NCBI RefSeq assembly: GCF_005886805.2 | Contig: NZ_CP045429.1 | Span: 1,830,501-1,894,500, forward strand | From: Pseudoalteromonas rubra | GTDB lineage: Bacteria; Pseudomonadota; Gammaproteobacteria; Enterobacterales; Alteromonadaceae | Length of the DNA: 64,000 nucleotides | Reading direction: 5' to 3' | Shown: in pieces, positions 1 to 8,299 of the stretch | Layout: each line of letters opens with the position of its first letter | Position numbering within the stretch: position 1 is the stretch's first letter | The notes under the pieces: generated by a model | Database searches by the model: none | What the model was told of the DNA's origin: nothing | The model's input: only the letters and a program-made list of their open reading frames with translations | Program-made: the position numbers and the translations under genes

Positions 1-623
1 TCCTTGCCAGATAATATTCGGATCGAATCAAAAAGTAGATTGACGTCCTGTTCGCTTAAATACATTAAAACCCCCTCGCAGATAAACAGCGTTAAGCGTT
101 CTCGGCTAAATGCGCTAAATTCAGCGAGTGCGGTATTTAACTTTTGTTGAGCAAAATCCACAGCTAAAAAATGGATATTCTGGCTCTGAGCAATTCCCTT
201 TTTAAATGCTTTGACCTTGAGAGCTTGAGTGGAAGGGTGATCAATTTCAATAAAGTTAACTTCAGGGTAGGCTTTCTGAAGACGCCAACATAGCGAGTCA
301 AACCCTGCGCCTAACACCACAACTTGAGTGACGCCATTTGAGATAGCATTCAGCGTTAGTTGCTCAATATGCCGCTTGCGCAGAACATAGTGCAGAGAAA
401 TACCCGGTAGCAACAGGCGCTCCTTTAATTTTGACAGTTTGCAAAACCACCAACTATCGAGTTGTTTGAGTCTGTGGCGGCCATGCTGACTGCCTTGCAG
501 TATCTGGCGTGATACGGAAATCACGTTCTCGTCGACTAAGTTTCCGTGTGGAGAGTTTTTAGCGGCAAATAAAAGGCCCTGAGCGACGGTAAAAGCGGTA
601 GAGCTGGCTTCATTGTCTTTCAT
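1..623 (-). CDS. Class I SAM-dependent methyltransferase, leucine carboxyl methyltransferase-like (C-terminus outside window)
   Basis: About 207 residues are visible; the frame stays open to the left edge, so the C-terminus is missing. The SAM-binding motif I reads VVLGAGFDSLCWRL (roughly residues 99-112), followed by an acidic strand-2 end (NFIEIDHP) and a later CEGVLMYL segment. This pattern is typical of the LCMT/TIGR00027 group, which includes small-molecule and polyketide O-methyltransferases. The ATG shares its A with the stop of the upstream gene (TAATG, 621-625), so translation is probably coupled to the acyltransferase/cNMP fusion. The natural substrate cannot be read from the sequence. 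It may methylate the product or partner of its upstream neighbour, which is an inference from the coupling only. Confidence 0.8.
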   Translation of the reverse strand, partial: MKDNEASSTAFTVAQGLLFAAKNSPHGNLVDENVISVSRQILQGSQHGRHRLKQLDSWWFCKLSKLKERLLLPGISLHYVLRKRHIEQLTLNAISNGVTQVVVLGAGFDSLCWRLQKAYPEVNFIEIDHPSTQALKVKAFKKGIAQSQNIHFLAVDFAQQKLNTALAEFSAFSRERLTLFICEGVLMYLSEQDVNLLFDSIRILSGK

Positions 624-1828
624 TATCTGGCCTCACTATAAAAAACAATGCTGTTTTCTGTTAAGCCGATACAGCCTGCCTGAGCCTGGCGTTCCAAAAA
701 TGCCTGGCTTTCATCACGCTTAATCCCCGAGATGACGGAAAACGCATGCCCACCCATTCTGACAACACGTTGATGCGGCTTTCGCAGCATAGGTTGTGCG
801 GTTTTTGCCAGTTGCTCCAGAAAAAACGCTAATCTTTCTTCGTGCGAGGCATGTGCATAAATGAGCGCTCTGCGGCCGACATCTCGAAGTTTTTGCTCCA
901 TCACTTGGAGAACCACTTTCATATAGCTCTGATCTTGATTAACCTGGTGCCAGAAGTCTTGTTTCTTTAGTACCAACAGATCTGTGTTTACGATGGCTGT
1001 AGCGTTGACTGTGCGTGCCTGTTCATCGAACAAACACGATTCACCAAATAGCTCTCCGGCCGTTAAGGTGGCAAGGTCAAAGCTCTGTTGTTCGGTTGTT
1101 GTATCCATAGCGATGCTGATGGCGCCACTGCTAATAAGGTAAGCTTCATTCGCATTTTCATCAGCAGCATTAAAAATAGGTGTGCCAGCGCTGACCAGTA
1201 AGTACTCATAGCACTGTGAGAATAATTCCGTTAGTTTTGAGTGTGTTCTTGCACCACCAAATGCCCATTGGGTGATCTGTTCCATGGTGCAGTGCATAGG
1301 CACCATAGAAACCGAAATATGCTCATGACGAATTTGCGCCCCCAGGGCTTTCAGGCCCATGCGTTTGTAAAGTGCCAGCGTTTCTATATTCGCCGTCGTG
1401 ATTATATCTGTGACGCCTTTTACTTCGCCGATATCACAGCTCAGCTTGAACAGAGCTCGAAATAAATCGCGACGATTTCTCCATCTGGCATCAATCGCAA
1501 ACATACCAGAATTAGCCAGTAAGGGGTGGGGTAAGCCTTGTGACTGAGCTTGTTCAATCAGTTGCATCCGGTATTGGTTAAAGTCGTACATTTGATCTGC
1601 TGGCAGCCGCAGCGCGCCATCGATAACCACACGTATTGTGCCAACCGGTATCTCACCATCATAGGCGATAATATTATAACTATCAGGCATACCATCAAAC
1701 ATATCCATGATGATTTGTTGTGGATTTGCCTGCATGTAGGCGTATTCCTCCACGTAGACCCGATACCTGAGCTGGTATACATGATTAAGCTCAACCGGTG
1801 TAGTAGCGACTTTGACTTTGATAGACAT
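623..1828 (-). CDS. Acyltransferase-like (FeeM/AHL-synthase fold) domain fused to cNMP-binding and Crp-type HTH domains
   Basis: This 401-residue protein has three parts. Residues about 1-190 look like the GNAT-related N-acyl amino acid synthase/autoinducer synthase fold: an N-terminal RYRVYVEE motif, VGTIRV in the middle strand and SGMFAIDARWRNR, which corresponds to the conserved SRFAVD-type segment of that fold. Residues about 205-320 form a cyclic-nucleotide-binding domain with the phosphate-binding cassette GELFGESCLFDEQARTV, in which the Arg is kept. Residues about 325-401 resemble the Crp/Fnr winged helix (HEERLAFFLEQL, then RMGGHAFSVISGIKRDESQAF). It may be a cNMP-gated acyltransferase or a transcription factor with an acyl-ligand domain. 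The downstream methyltransferase starts inside its stop codon. The domain calls are by eye. Confidence 0.65.
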   Translation of the reverse strand: MSIKVKVATTPVELNHVYQLRYRVYVEEYAYMQANPQQIIMDMFDGMPDSYNIIAYDGEIPVGTIRVVIDGALRLPADQMYDFNQYRMQLIEQAQSQGLPHPLLANSGMFAIDARWRNRRDLFRALFKLSCDIGEVKGVTDIITTANIETLALYKRMGLKALGAQIRHEHISVSMVPMHCTMEQITQWAFGGARTHSKLTELFSQCYEYLLVSAGTPIFNAADENANEAYLISSGAISIAMDTTTEQQSFDLATLTAGELFGESCLFDEQARTVNATAIVNTDLLVLKKQDFWHQVNQDQSYMKVVLQVMEQKLRDVGRRALIYAHASHEERLAFFLEQLAKTAQPMLRKPHQRVVRMGGHAFSVISGIKRDESQAFLERQAQAGCIGLTENSIVFYSEAR

Positions 1829-2254
1829 CGAACGAGACTTTATATTATTTATTGCAAAACCGTATTGTAACCTTTATTTATTAAAATTATAAAACGATTA
1901 ATGAAATAGTCGTGGGAAGGTGAAAGTTTAGTGACCTGATCGCAATGACTGCCGGGTATATTACTCTTGTAGACACAGTTGCGAAGTATGCGTTTTAATT
2001 GCGCACTTTCGAAGTCAGCAAGACCTGATAAATTGGAGTTGAAAATTTTGCTAAAGGATTTGGTTGAAAAGTGAGGGTTATAATGTTTATTGGAAGCAAT
2101 GGGTCATTCCCCCAACAAAGCAAGTTAGCAAAGGTATTCTGAATTAACCACATTGCTTTGATATACTAAATTGTCATCTAATATTTAATCGGTTTCTTGA
2201 GCTGACATTGCGAGTTCTTCCCGGCTCCGGTGGCCGGGAAGATGGTATTACTGA
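1829..2254. other. Intergenic region without a recognisable gene
   Basis: These 426 bases are AT-rich. They presumably hold the promoter of the leftward acyltransferase/cNMP gene (AT-rich block 1828-1900) and the end of the sugar dehydrogenase transcript. Apart from the hairpin at 2217-2241, I see no coding or RNA gene. Confidence 0.5.
2217..2241 (-). terminator. Hairpin after the sugar dehydrogenase gene
   Basis: A 9-bp perfect stem (CTTCCCGGC / GCCGGGAAG) with a 7-nt loop lies 14 nt past the stop codon at 2255. No good T-tract follows on the minus strand, so termination strength is uncertain. Confidence 0.4.
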
Positions 2255-3391
2255 CTATTTGGTTTTGGGTACCACTTTAAAGATCCCGCTGCCATCTATA
2301 CCCAGGTAGAGATCACCGTTCGGATGCGTGGCGATACTACGAACGCGTCCGGCACCTTCGAAGAGTTTACTGTGACCAACCACCTTATTGCCATCGAGCT
2401 CAACTAATACCAGGTGAGCAAACTTCATTGCACCCACAACCAGGTGACCTTGCCAGTGAGGGTATTTATCACTGGTAATGAACTCCATTCCCGAGGGGGC
2501 GATTGAAGGTACCCAAACCCAGTCGGGTTGCTGCATACCGGTGCGAGAGGTCTCATCGGTGATCTTGGTACCATTATAGTTGATCCCATAGGTGATGACG
2601 GGCCAACCGTAATTGCGTCCTGGCTTGATAATGTTTATTTCATCACCGCCGCGGGGACCATGTTCATGTGTCCAAATCTCGCCGGTTTCAGGGTGCATAG
2701 CCATGCCCTGTGGGTTTCTGTGGCCAAATGAGTAAACACTTTTCCGTGCATCTTTTTGTTTTGCAAATGGGTTTGATTCCGGGATGGTGCCATCAGCATT
2801 AATCCGGTGTATTTTGCCTGCATCATGATCCAAACGTTGGGGATGCACGTCCCGGTTACCCCGGTCGCCGATTGAGAAATACAGGTAGCCGTCTTTATCG
2901 AATTCAATACGAGAACCAAAATGGAACGCACGTTCGGTATTTGGGTAGCCATCAAATATTAATTGCTTGTCGACCAGTTTCATGTCTTTCAGTCGGGCAC
3001 GCATGATAGAAGTGTTACTGCCTTTTTCTTTGCCTTCAAAGCCCGAATAAGAAAAGTAGATCCAGCCATTTTTATCGTAGTTTGGATCGATCTCGATATC
3101 CAGCAGGCCGCCCTGACGCTCAGCATGTACCTCAGGGACGCCTTCAATGGGCTTGTCGATTAGTTTTCCTTCTTTGATCAGGCGGAGCTGACCTGATCTG
3201 TCGGTAACCAGCAGTTCTTTGTCATTCAGCCAGGCCATCCCCCAGGGGATCTGAATGCCTCTGGCTACTAGCTCCAGCTGATAGTTGTCCGCGCTCTTTG
3301 CCAGCTCAATGGTTTGCGGCTCCACAGCCTGAACGCTTTGAGCAGAGATAAATAATAAGCTTAACGCAATCTTGTTTAGTGTTTTCTTCAT
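2255..3391 (-). CDS. PQQ-dependent soluble sugar dehydrogenase (glucose/sorbosone dehydrogenase family)
   Basis: This is a 378-residue secreted protein with a clear signal peptide (MKKTLNKIALSLLFISAQSVQA, cleavage near residue 23). The mature part has the six-bladed propeller motifs of the GSDH family: IPWGMAWL near the start, RQGGLLDIEIDP, FGSRIEFDKDGYLYFSIGDRG, SFGHRNPQGMAM and WTHEHGPRGGDEIN. This matches E. coli YliI (aldose sugar dehydrogenase), which oxidises free aldoses in the periplasm using PQQ. The length is normal for the family. No PQQ biosynthesis gene is in the window. The gene stands alone between the porin and the acyltransferase fusion, transcribed divergently from the porin. 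Confidence 0.88.
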   Translation of the reverse strand: MKKTLNKIALSLLFISAQSVQAVEPQTIELAKSADNYQLELVARGIQIPWGMAWLNDKELLVTDRSGQLRLIKEGKLIDKPIEGVPEVHAERQGGLLDIEIDPNYDKNGWIYFSYSGFEGKEKGSNTSIMRARLKDMKLVDKQLIFDGYPNTERAFHFGSRIEFDKDGYLYFSIGDRGNRDVHPQRLDHDAGKIHRINADGTIPESNPFAKQKDARKSVYSFGHRNPQGMAMHPETGEIWTHEHGPRGGDEINIIKPGRNYGWPVITYGINYNGTKITDETSRTGMQQPDWVWVPSIAPSGMEFITSDKYPHWQGHLVVGAMKFAHLVLVELDGNKVVGHSKLFEGAGRVRSIATHPNGDLYLGIDGSGIFKVVPKTK

Positions 3392-3841
3392 GCTTGTTCA
3401 ACTTAAGTCCACAGAAAGATACTCACAGATTAGCGTGTTTTGGTAAAAAATGTCGGCAGGTGCGGTAAGTGACAGGTGTCCGTTTGAGCTAGGAGTATGG
3501 GGAAATTTTGCTCACTTAAATCAATTAAGTAGAAATGTTCGCCAGAGCTGTCCATGGCCCCACCATTCCTAACTTTTCTTTAACTTTACCTGTAAAAGTT
3601 AGAGTTTGTACTTATTTAACTTTATGATTATTATGTTTATTTGTTTTTCCTCTGTGTCTTTGTTTGCGTTTGTATAAAAACAGCCTGACTGCATTTTCAC
3701 TACAACTTTTACAAACGGAAACGCGAATTCCGAAGTCTTTAACATGCCTTACATTCTTACGAATTTCTTTAATTTGAACGTGTCAGCGTTGTCATATAGG
3801 CTTGCGCGAATTTTTTAGATTTCCCCCTGGAATGTGTATCT
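3392..3841. other. Divergent intergenic region between sugar dehydrogenase and porin genes
   Basis: These 450 bases separate two divergently transcribed genes and must hold both promoters. The stretch 3590-3690 is strongly AT-rich. One inverted repeat stands out (3569-3602, listed separately). No additional reading frame is convincing. Confidence 0.5.
3569..3602. promoter_or_regulatory. Inverted repeat upstream of the porin, possible operator or UTR stem
   Basis: A 9-bp perfect inverted repeat (CTAACTTTT / AAAAGTTAG) spans a 16-nt spacer, about 240 nt before the porin start. It could be an operator or an RNA stem in a long porin leader. Only the symmetry supports it. Confidence 0.3.
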
Positions 3842-5083
3842 ATGTCATTTAGTCGTCGACATACTGCTTTGCTTTCGAGCGCCTTACTGATTGGCTCTTC
3901 ACCTGTTTTCGCCAACACCACTGAACTGGATAGACTCAAACATGAGCTGACTCACCTGGAACAAAAATTGGCTCAGCTTGAGGCACAATCTGACAGTGCC
4001 ATTACACGCACAGAAGCACCTGAAAAAGGTGTCCAGGTCGGCGGAGCAATTCGTTTTAACTATGGTATGAATTCTTATGATCAGGACAGTGAACGCCGTG
4101 GCGGTGACATAGATTTTGATTTGGTTCGTATTAATTTATCCGGAGAAGTCGCAGAAGTTGGGATTAATGCTGAGGTGCGTTTTCATGACTATATGCGCGT
4201 CGTTAAGTTCGCTTACCTGGACTATGACATCACGCCACAGTGGCAGGCTCAGTTGGGCTTAGCGCCGGTCCCGTTTGGCAATACACCGGTTGCGTCACAC
4301 AGCTATTTTATGACGCCAAATTACTTTGTGGGTCTGGAAGAGGACTATGACTTAGGTCTGGTGTTTAAGCGCGCTATGCAGGACAACTGGCAGCTTGATC
4401 TGGCGTTTTTCAAGAATGATGACCATGGGGGGATTGACGGGTCGGCAGAAGATCGTCAAGACCGTTATTCAATAGATCTCGTTGGCCTGCGCGGAGCGGG
4501 TGAAGGGGTCTATGATGCGCCCGGTCAAAAACTGGCTGAGTACAATACACTGGTAGGTCGCTATGCATATCAGTTTGAGCATGCGCTTGGGCAAACCCAG
4601 GTTGGCGTGTCTGCGCTGCATGGTGGTCTGGATAATGGTATTTCCCGTGCTGGCGACTATCAGGCCTGGGCAGTGCATGCGTCCAATCGGTATGAGCAAT
4701 GGTATTTCCACATTCAACATACTGAATATGATTATCAGGTTGATGAGTCAACGCAAATGGTTGTGGCGGCAAATGCCATGTATGACACCATAGCGGCAAA
4801 AGCTTCCTCAACCACTTTGGGCTTGTCTTACGATTTGTCGGTGGCATTGGGGCCCATCACAGATCTGACTCTGTATAATGATTTTGGTTTGATGCACGAT
4901 AAGTCCGATGGCAGTGCTAACACCTGGATGAATATTACCGGCGTGTCCGTCGCTGCAGGTCCTATTTTTGCCTATATCGATTTGGTGCACGCTCAAAATC
5001 AGCCTTTTGTTGGTGGCACGCTTGTGGGCGACAGTGACGACTTTGAGCGCCGTTTTAACGTCAACCTGGGCTATTATTTTTAA
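3842..5083 (+). CDS. Outer-membrane porin, phosphate-selective porin OprP/OprO-like
   Basis: This 413-residue protein has a signal peptide ending near SPVFA (residue 25). A short coiled-coil follows (LDRLKHELTHLEQKLAQLEAQ, about residues 29-49), typical of periplasmic trimerisation helices in these porins, then a beta-barrel from residue about 60 to the end. The barrel shows alternating amphipathic strands (GGAIRFNYGM, FDLVRINLSGEV, INAEVRFHDY), the QLGLAPVPFG constriction region often seen in OprP-type porins, and a terminal aromatic residue (LGYYF). It likely admits anionic or small polar solutes through the outer membrane; the substrate is not determined. A strong terminator follows at 5097-5125. 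Confidence 0.8.
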   Translation: MSFSRRHTALLSSALLIGSSPVFANTTELDRLKHELTHLEQKLAQLEAQSDSAITRTEAPEKGVQVGGAIRFNYGMNSYDQDSERRGGDIDFDLVRINLSGEVAEVGINAEVRFHDYMRVVKFAYLDYDITPQWQAQLGLAPVPFGNTPVASHSYFMTPNYFVGLEEDYDLGLVFKRAMQDNWQLDLAFFKNDDHGGIDGSAEDRQDRYSIDLVGLRGAGEGVYDAPGQKLAEYNTLVGRYAYQFEHALGQTQVGVSALHGGLDNGISRAGDYQAWAVHASNRYEQWYFHIQHTEYDYQVDESTQMVVAANAMYDTIAAKASSTTLGLSYDLSVALGPITDLTLYNDFGLMHDKSDGSANTWMNITGVSVAAGPIFAYIDLVHAQNQPFVGGTLVGDSDDFERRFNVNLGYYF

Positions 5084-5096
5084 TCCGGACACCATG

Positions 5097-5125
5097 AAAC
5101 CTCTGAGCATTTTGCTCAGAGGTTT
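5097..5125. terminator. Strong bidirectional terminator between porin and the small peptide gene
   Basis: A 13-bp perfect stem (AAACCTCTGAGCA / TGCTCAGAGGTTT) closes on a 3-nt loop. It lies between the convergent porin and small-peptide genes, with A-rich and T-rich arms that suit both directions. Confidence 0.75.
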
Positions 5126-5141
5126 GGCCGGGTAGGCTGCA

Positions 5142-5345
5142 TTAAAGCTTGCAGTGATCCTGCGAGCAAAGTAGTTTTGAACATTCCTGCGAGCAGTTCA
5201 CCAGCGACGTAACCACACATAATACGCCTGCAGAAATAGACGCAGCTTGCTGACCGCCAGCAACCTGAGGTGTGGCGTTTTTTGCCAATCCAGCGTGCTT
5301 GTCTGATAAACGTTTTAATTGGGTCTTTTTAACCTTTAATTTCAT
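5142..5345 (-). CDS. Orphan double-glycine, Cys-rich peptide; candidate RiPP or bacteriocin precursor
   Basis: This encodes a 67-residue peptide. The start is set at the internal ATG (5345) because AAGGA lies 7 nt upstream; an in-frame ATG 10 codons earlier lacks such a site. Residues 1-31 are a basic, leader-like stretch (MKLKVKKTQLKRLSDK..., ending TPQVAGG). The remaining 36 residues have five cysteines (43, 51, 55, 60, 65) and several Ser/Thr. The layout, with charged leader, GG cleavage site and Cys/Ser/Thr-rich core, is that of a ribosomally made modified peptide or a double-glycine microcin. No modification enzyme, peptidase-ABC transporter or immunity gene is nearby, so any maturation would rely on genes elsewhere. 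The function is inferred only from peptide architecture. Confidence 0.6.
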   Translation of the reverse strand: MKLKVKKTQLKRLSDKHAGLAKNATPQVAGGQQAASISAGVLCVVTSLVNCSQECSKLLCSQDHCKL

Positions 5346-5685
5346 AATTATTCCTTGTTGATATGGGTATTTCATAGTCGTGGGCAGCGTCTTTTTGTGG
5401 GTTGATTGTATGCGCCGCCCACAGTATTTAAGCGCATTGAATTTAATTGGTCAAATGTTTTTACTAAATAAAAATTTATGTAATAAATACAGATGTATAA
5501 TGTTTTTTGAGTCTGTATTTTGGGTAGGGTTTGGTCTGTTTTTAAAGTGATTGTGAAGAAGGTTTCCCATGTGTTTAATTGCTCAAAGGCGAAAGACGTG
5601 GATCTGTGGTCAGTAGAGTGATGCCTGTTGCGTGAAATAGGTTGGATTATCATGGCGCCGCATTTTGCACGGCGCCTGAAGTTAA
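5346..5685. other. AT-rich region upstream of the small peptide gene
   Basis: About 340 bases, strongly AT-rich between 5430 and 5560, probably the promoter region for the leftward peptide gene. A 93-codon open frame on the minus strand here has no family resemblance, no good ribosome site and low-complexity content, so I do not call it. The hairpin at 5654-5676 ends the neighbouring peptidase operon. Confidence 0.4.
5654..5676 (-). terminator. GC-rich hairpin after the M24 peptidase gene
   Basis: A 7-bp GC-only stem (GGCGCCG / CGGCGCC) with a 9-nt loop lies 10 nt beyond the peptidase stop. No clear T-tract follows on the minus strand. Confidence 0.4.
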
Positions 5686-6900
5686 CTAGTTATCTAACCC
5701 AAACGGATCATCAATAGACAGCGCTGGTTGGGTAAACCACTTTGGCCCGTTTGATGTCATATAGAAATGATCCTCCAGTCGGATGCCAAACTCACCCGGT
5801 AGGACCAGCATGGGTTCATTAGAAAAGCACATACCGGCTGCCAGTGGCTGCGGATTGTCTTTTACCAGGTAAGGCCACTCATGAATATCCAGTCCAATCC
5901 CGTGTCCGGTGCGGTGTGGGCAGCCAGGTAGTTGATAATCTGGCCCCAGTCCTTGTTCGGCCAGATAGCTGCGGGCTGCAAAATCGACATCGCCACACGG
6001 TGTACCAATTTGCGCAGCCTCGAATGCGGCGAGCTGGGCATTTTTTTCGTGTTGCCACATGGTGCGTTGATGCGCTGTTGGCTCACCGAATACATAGGTT
6101 CGGGTAATATCACTCAGATAACCATGTAGCTTACAACCGGTATCTATCAAAACGACATCACCTTGTTTCAGTGTTTGTGGATCTTTCACACCGTGAGGGA
6201 AGGAGGTGGCTGTGCCAAACAGCACAATACAAAAATAGTTGCCTGTGGCGCCTACTTTACGGTGCGCTTCGTCAATGAAGGCTTCTACTTCTGTTGTGGT
6301 GATCCCTTCGTGAAGTATGGAGGCTGCCGCTTTGTGCACAGCCAGTGTCATGTCCATGGCCCGCTGGATCAGGGCAAGTTCACTAGCAGATTTATGCATA
6401 CGACAATGTGCTGTGACACATTTGGCATTGATCAGATTAAGTGCAGGCCCAGCCTGGCGTATACCATCGGCAATAAAAAAGGCCGCGCTTTCATCAATAC
6501 CAAGTGTGGCATCAGGTGCTACATTGAGGTCGTTCAGCACCTTGACGAGCAAACTGTAAGGCGACTGTTCTTCCTGCCAGGTATGCATGGGACCTTCAAT
6601 GATCTGATAGTCTTTGATTGAGCCAACTTCGAAAAAGGGCACAATGAACTGGACGTCGCCTTGCGCCGGTAAAACTGCCCCGACCATACGCTCGCTTGGG
6701 TACCACTGCAAGCCAGTAAAGTACTTCAGGTTAGTACCCGCATTAAGATAGATTGCGGCAATCTTATGCTCGCGCATGTAGGCTTGCGCTGTTGAAATAC
6801 GTTGCTGGTATTCTTCTGGTTCAATTGCAGCTACGTCCCGGGTCATATCTGTCAGTGCAGCCAGTGCCGCTTCACGATTTTGGTAACCTATGCCTTTCAT
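5686..6900 (-). CDS. M24 family metallopeptidase (Xaa-Pro dipeptidase/aminopeptidase-like)
   Basis: This 404-residue cytosolic protein has an N-terminal creatinase-type domain (residues about 30-170) and a C-terminal pita-bread domain. The five metal ligands of the M24 family are visible: two Asp in VVLIDTGCKLHGYLSDITRT, His in HRTGHGIGLDIHEWP, Glu in FSNEPMLVLPGEFG and Glu in IRLEDHFYM. These enzymes split peptide bonds next to proline. The gene lies 22 nt downstream of a D-amino-acid dehydrogenase in a locus for hydroxyproline breakdown, so a plausible job is releasing proline or hydroxyproline from dipeptides, for instance from collagen. That substrate is an inference from context. An AGGAA ribosome site precedes the ATG. 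Confidence 0.85.
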   Translation of the reverse strand: MKGIGYQNREAALAALTDMTRDVAAIEPEEYQQRISTAQAYMREHKIAAIYLNAGTNLKYFTGLQWYPSERMVGAVLPAQGDVQFIVPFFEVGSIKDYQIIEGPMHTWQEEQSPYSLLVKVLNDLNVAPDATLGIDESAAFFIADGIRQAGPALNLINAKCVTAHCRMHKSASELALIQRAMDMTLAVHKAAASILHEGITTTEVEAFIDEAHRKVGATGNYFCIVLFGTATSFPHGVKDPQTLKQGDVVLIDTGCKLHGYLSDITRTYVFGEPTAHQRTMWQHEKNAQLAAFEAAQIGTPCGDVDFAARSYLAEQGLGPDYQLPGCPHRTGHGIGLDIHEWPYLVKDNPQPLAAGMCFSNEPMLVLPGEFGIRLEDHFYMTSNGPKWFTQPALSIDDPFGLDN

Positions 6901-6922
6901 AGTGATTCCTGTTTGTTATTCG

Positions 6923-8188
6923 TTATTGAAAACGCGCAATACTGTACGGGCCAATATCCAGCGTTGTGGGTTGGTTTGCAATGCATTGTGCGATGAGCTC
7001 ACTGGTGATTGCGGCCTGAGTAAGACCCAGGTGCTGGTGTCCCAGTGCAAAATAGATGTTTGGATGATCCGGCGCCTGTCCTATAACAGGTAAGGAATCA
7101 GGGAGTGAAGGTCTGGGACCCATCCAATGTTCGCCTTGCTCTAAAGTGTCGCAGCCTTCAAGCAAAGCCCGGGCATGTGTCAGTAACATATCCGCGCGCT
7201 CATAGTTGGGTTGGGTGTCCAGCCCGGCAAACTCCACCGTGCCTGCGAGGCGCAGACCTCCTTGCATGGGTGTCATAATAAATTGTCTGTCCGCCGAGGC
7301 AACCGGGCGGCTGAGATTGCTGGTGACGGGTAGCATATTGTGATAGCCCCGCTCTGCTTCGATAGGAAGCTTGTAGCCCAACTGTGCACACAGTGTTTTA
7401 CTCCATGCCCCGGTTGCCACTACAAGCCGTTCAAAGGTATGGCAGCCATGTGATTGCGTGGTTACTTTTATCTTTGCAAGCTGAGCCTGTTTTGTATCCG
7501 TATTAAGCGTCGCTATCTTTTCAACTTTGGCTTTAACAAAGGTGCCACCAAGCGCGGTAAACTGTTGGAACAGGGCCTGGCTCAGCTGGTAAGGGTCCGG
7601 TGTGTGGCCAACTTGAGTAAAATAGAGTGCGTACTGAATACGCTGATCCAGGCCGGGTTCAAGGGCAAAAAGTTGTGTGCGATCCAAAAGCTCAACGGCA
7701 ACGCCTTGTTGTTGGTATTTCTTCTGTAAAGCGCGGATCTGCTCAATCTTATCATGTTCAAAGGTCAGCAAGCTGCCACGCATGCTGATGTTGTTTTCGA
7801 AATCCTCTTGCAAGAGTTGCTTAAATGCGGGCAGGGCGGCTTCGTTCAGAGCGCGCAGTGCCCGAGTATGGCGTTTAAACCGGCTCGGTAACATATTGAG
7901 GCAAAAGCGGCTAAACCAGGGAAATGCTTTAATCAGGTATTTATGATCTATTCGTAACGGACTGAGCCTATCCAGCAGCATCATGGGTAAGCGGGGCAGC
8001 AGGGCTTTGTCTGCCAGCGGAAATACTTGCTCTGTTGCGAAATGGCCGGCGTTACCTCGCGAACACTGCTCGCCAATACCTGCCGGGTCGTAAAGCGTGA
8101 CGCTGTGTCCCTGACGGGCCAGTTGTAAGGCGTTACACAGGCCAACGACTCCGGCTCCCACAACTGCAATTTGAAGTGAATGTGTCAT
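6923..8188 (-). CDS. FAD-dependent D-amino-acid dehydrogenase, likely D-hydroxyproline dehydrogenase
   Basis: This 421-residue DadA/DAO-family oxidoreductase has an N-terminal dinucleotide-binding motif (VVGAGVVGLCNALQLARQGHSV, GxGxxG at residues about 11-16) and the family C-terminal segment MGPRPSLPDSLPVIG, followed by YFALGHQHLGLTQA. It should oxidise a D-amino acid to an imino acid, passing electrons from FAD to the respiratory chain. Beside a 4-hydroxyproline epimerase and the matching deaminase, the expected substrate is cis-4-hydroxy-D-proline, giving pyrroline-4-hydroxy-2-carboxylate. The single-subunit form replaces the multi-subunit enzyme known in some pseudomonads. It is the first gene of the leftward operon and diverges from the deaminase gene across the palindrome-bearing promoter region. 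Confidence 0.82.
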   Translation of the reverse strand: MTHSLQIAVVGAGVVGLCNALQLARQGHSVTLYDPAGIGEQCSRGNAGHFATEQVFPLADKALLPRLPMMLLDRLSPLRIDHKYLIKAFPWFSRFCLNMLPSRFKRHTRALRALNEAALPAFKQLLQEDFENNISMRGSLLTFEHDKIEQIRALQKKYQQQGVAVELLDRTQLFALEPGLDQRIQYALYFTQVGHTPDPYQLSQALFQQFTALGGTFVKAKVEKIATLNTDTKQAQLAKIKVTTQSHGCHTFERLVVATGAWSKTLCAQLGYKLPIEAERGYHNMLPVTSNLSRPVASADRQFIMTPMQGGLRLAGTVEFAGLDTQPNYERADMLLTHARALLEGCDTLEQGEHWMGPRPSLPDSLPVIGQAPDHPNIYFALGHQHLGLTQAAITSELIAQCIANQPTTLDIGPYSIARFQ

Positions 8189-8299
8189 TTTTATTCTCGT
8201 TTGTCAGATTGCATTTTACCTACCAGATGCCCCCGCGAAGCATATAAAAAAATTAACCCTATAAATTTCATTGGTTTACTAATTTTATTGCCCCGATTT

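Noticed and set aside
5372..5653. Open frame of 93 codons on the minus strand upstream of the small Cys-rich peptide gene
   Set aside because: No recognisable domain, no ribosome site, low-complexity AT-driven sequence in a promoter region; it looks like chance.
5376..5660. Possible RiPP modification gene near the peptide precursor
   Set aside because: Neither the AT-rich upstream region nor the neighbouring porin or peptidase gives any sign of a modification enzyme.
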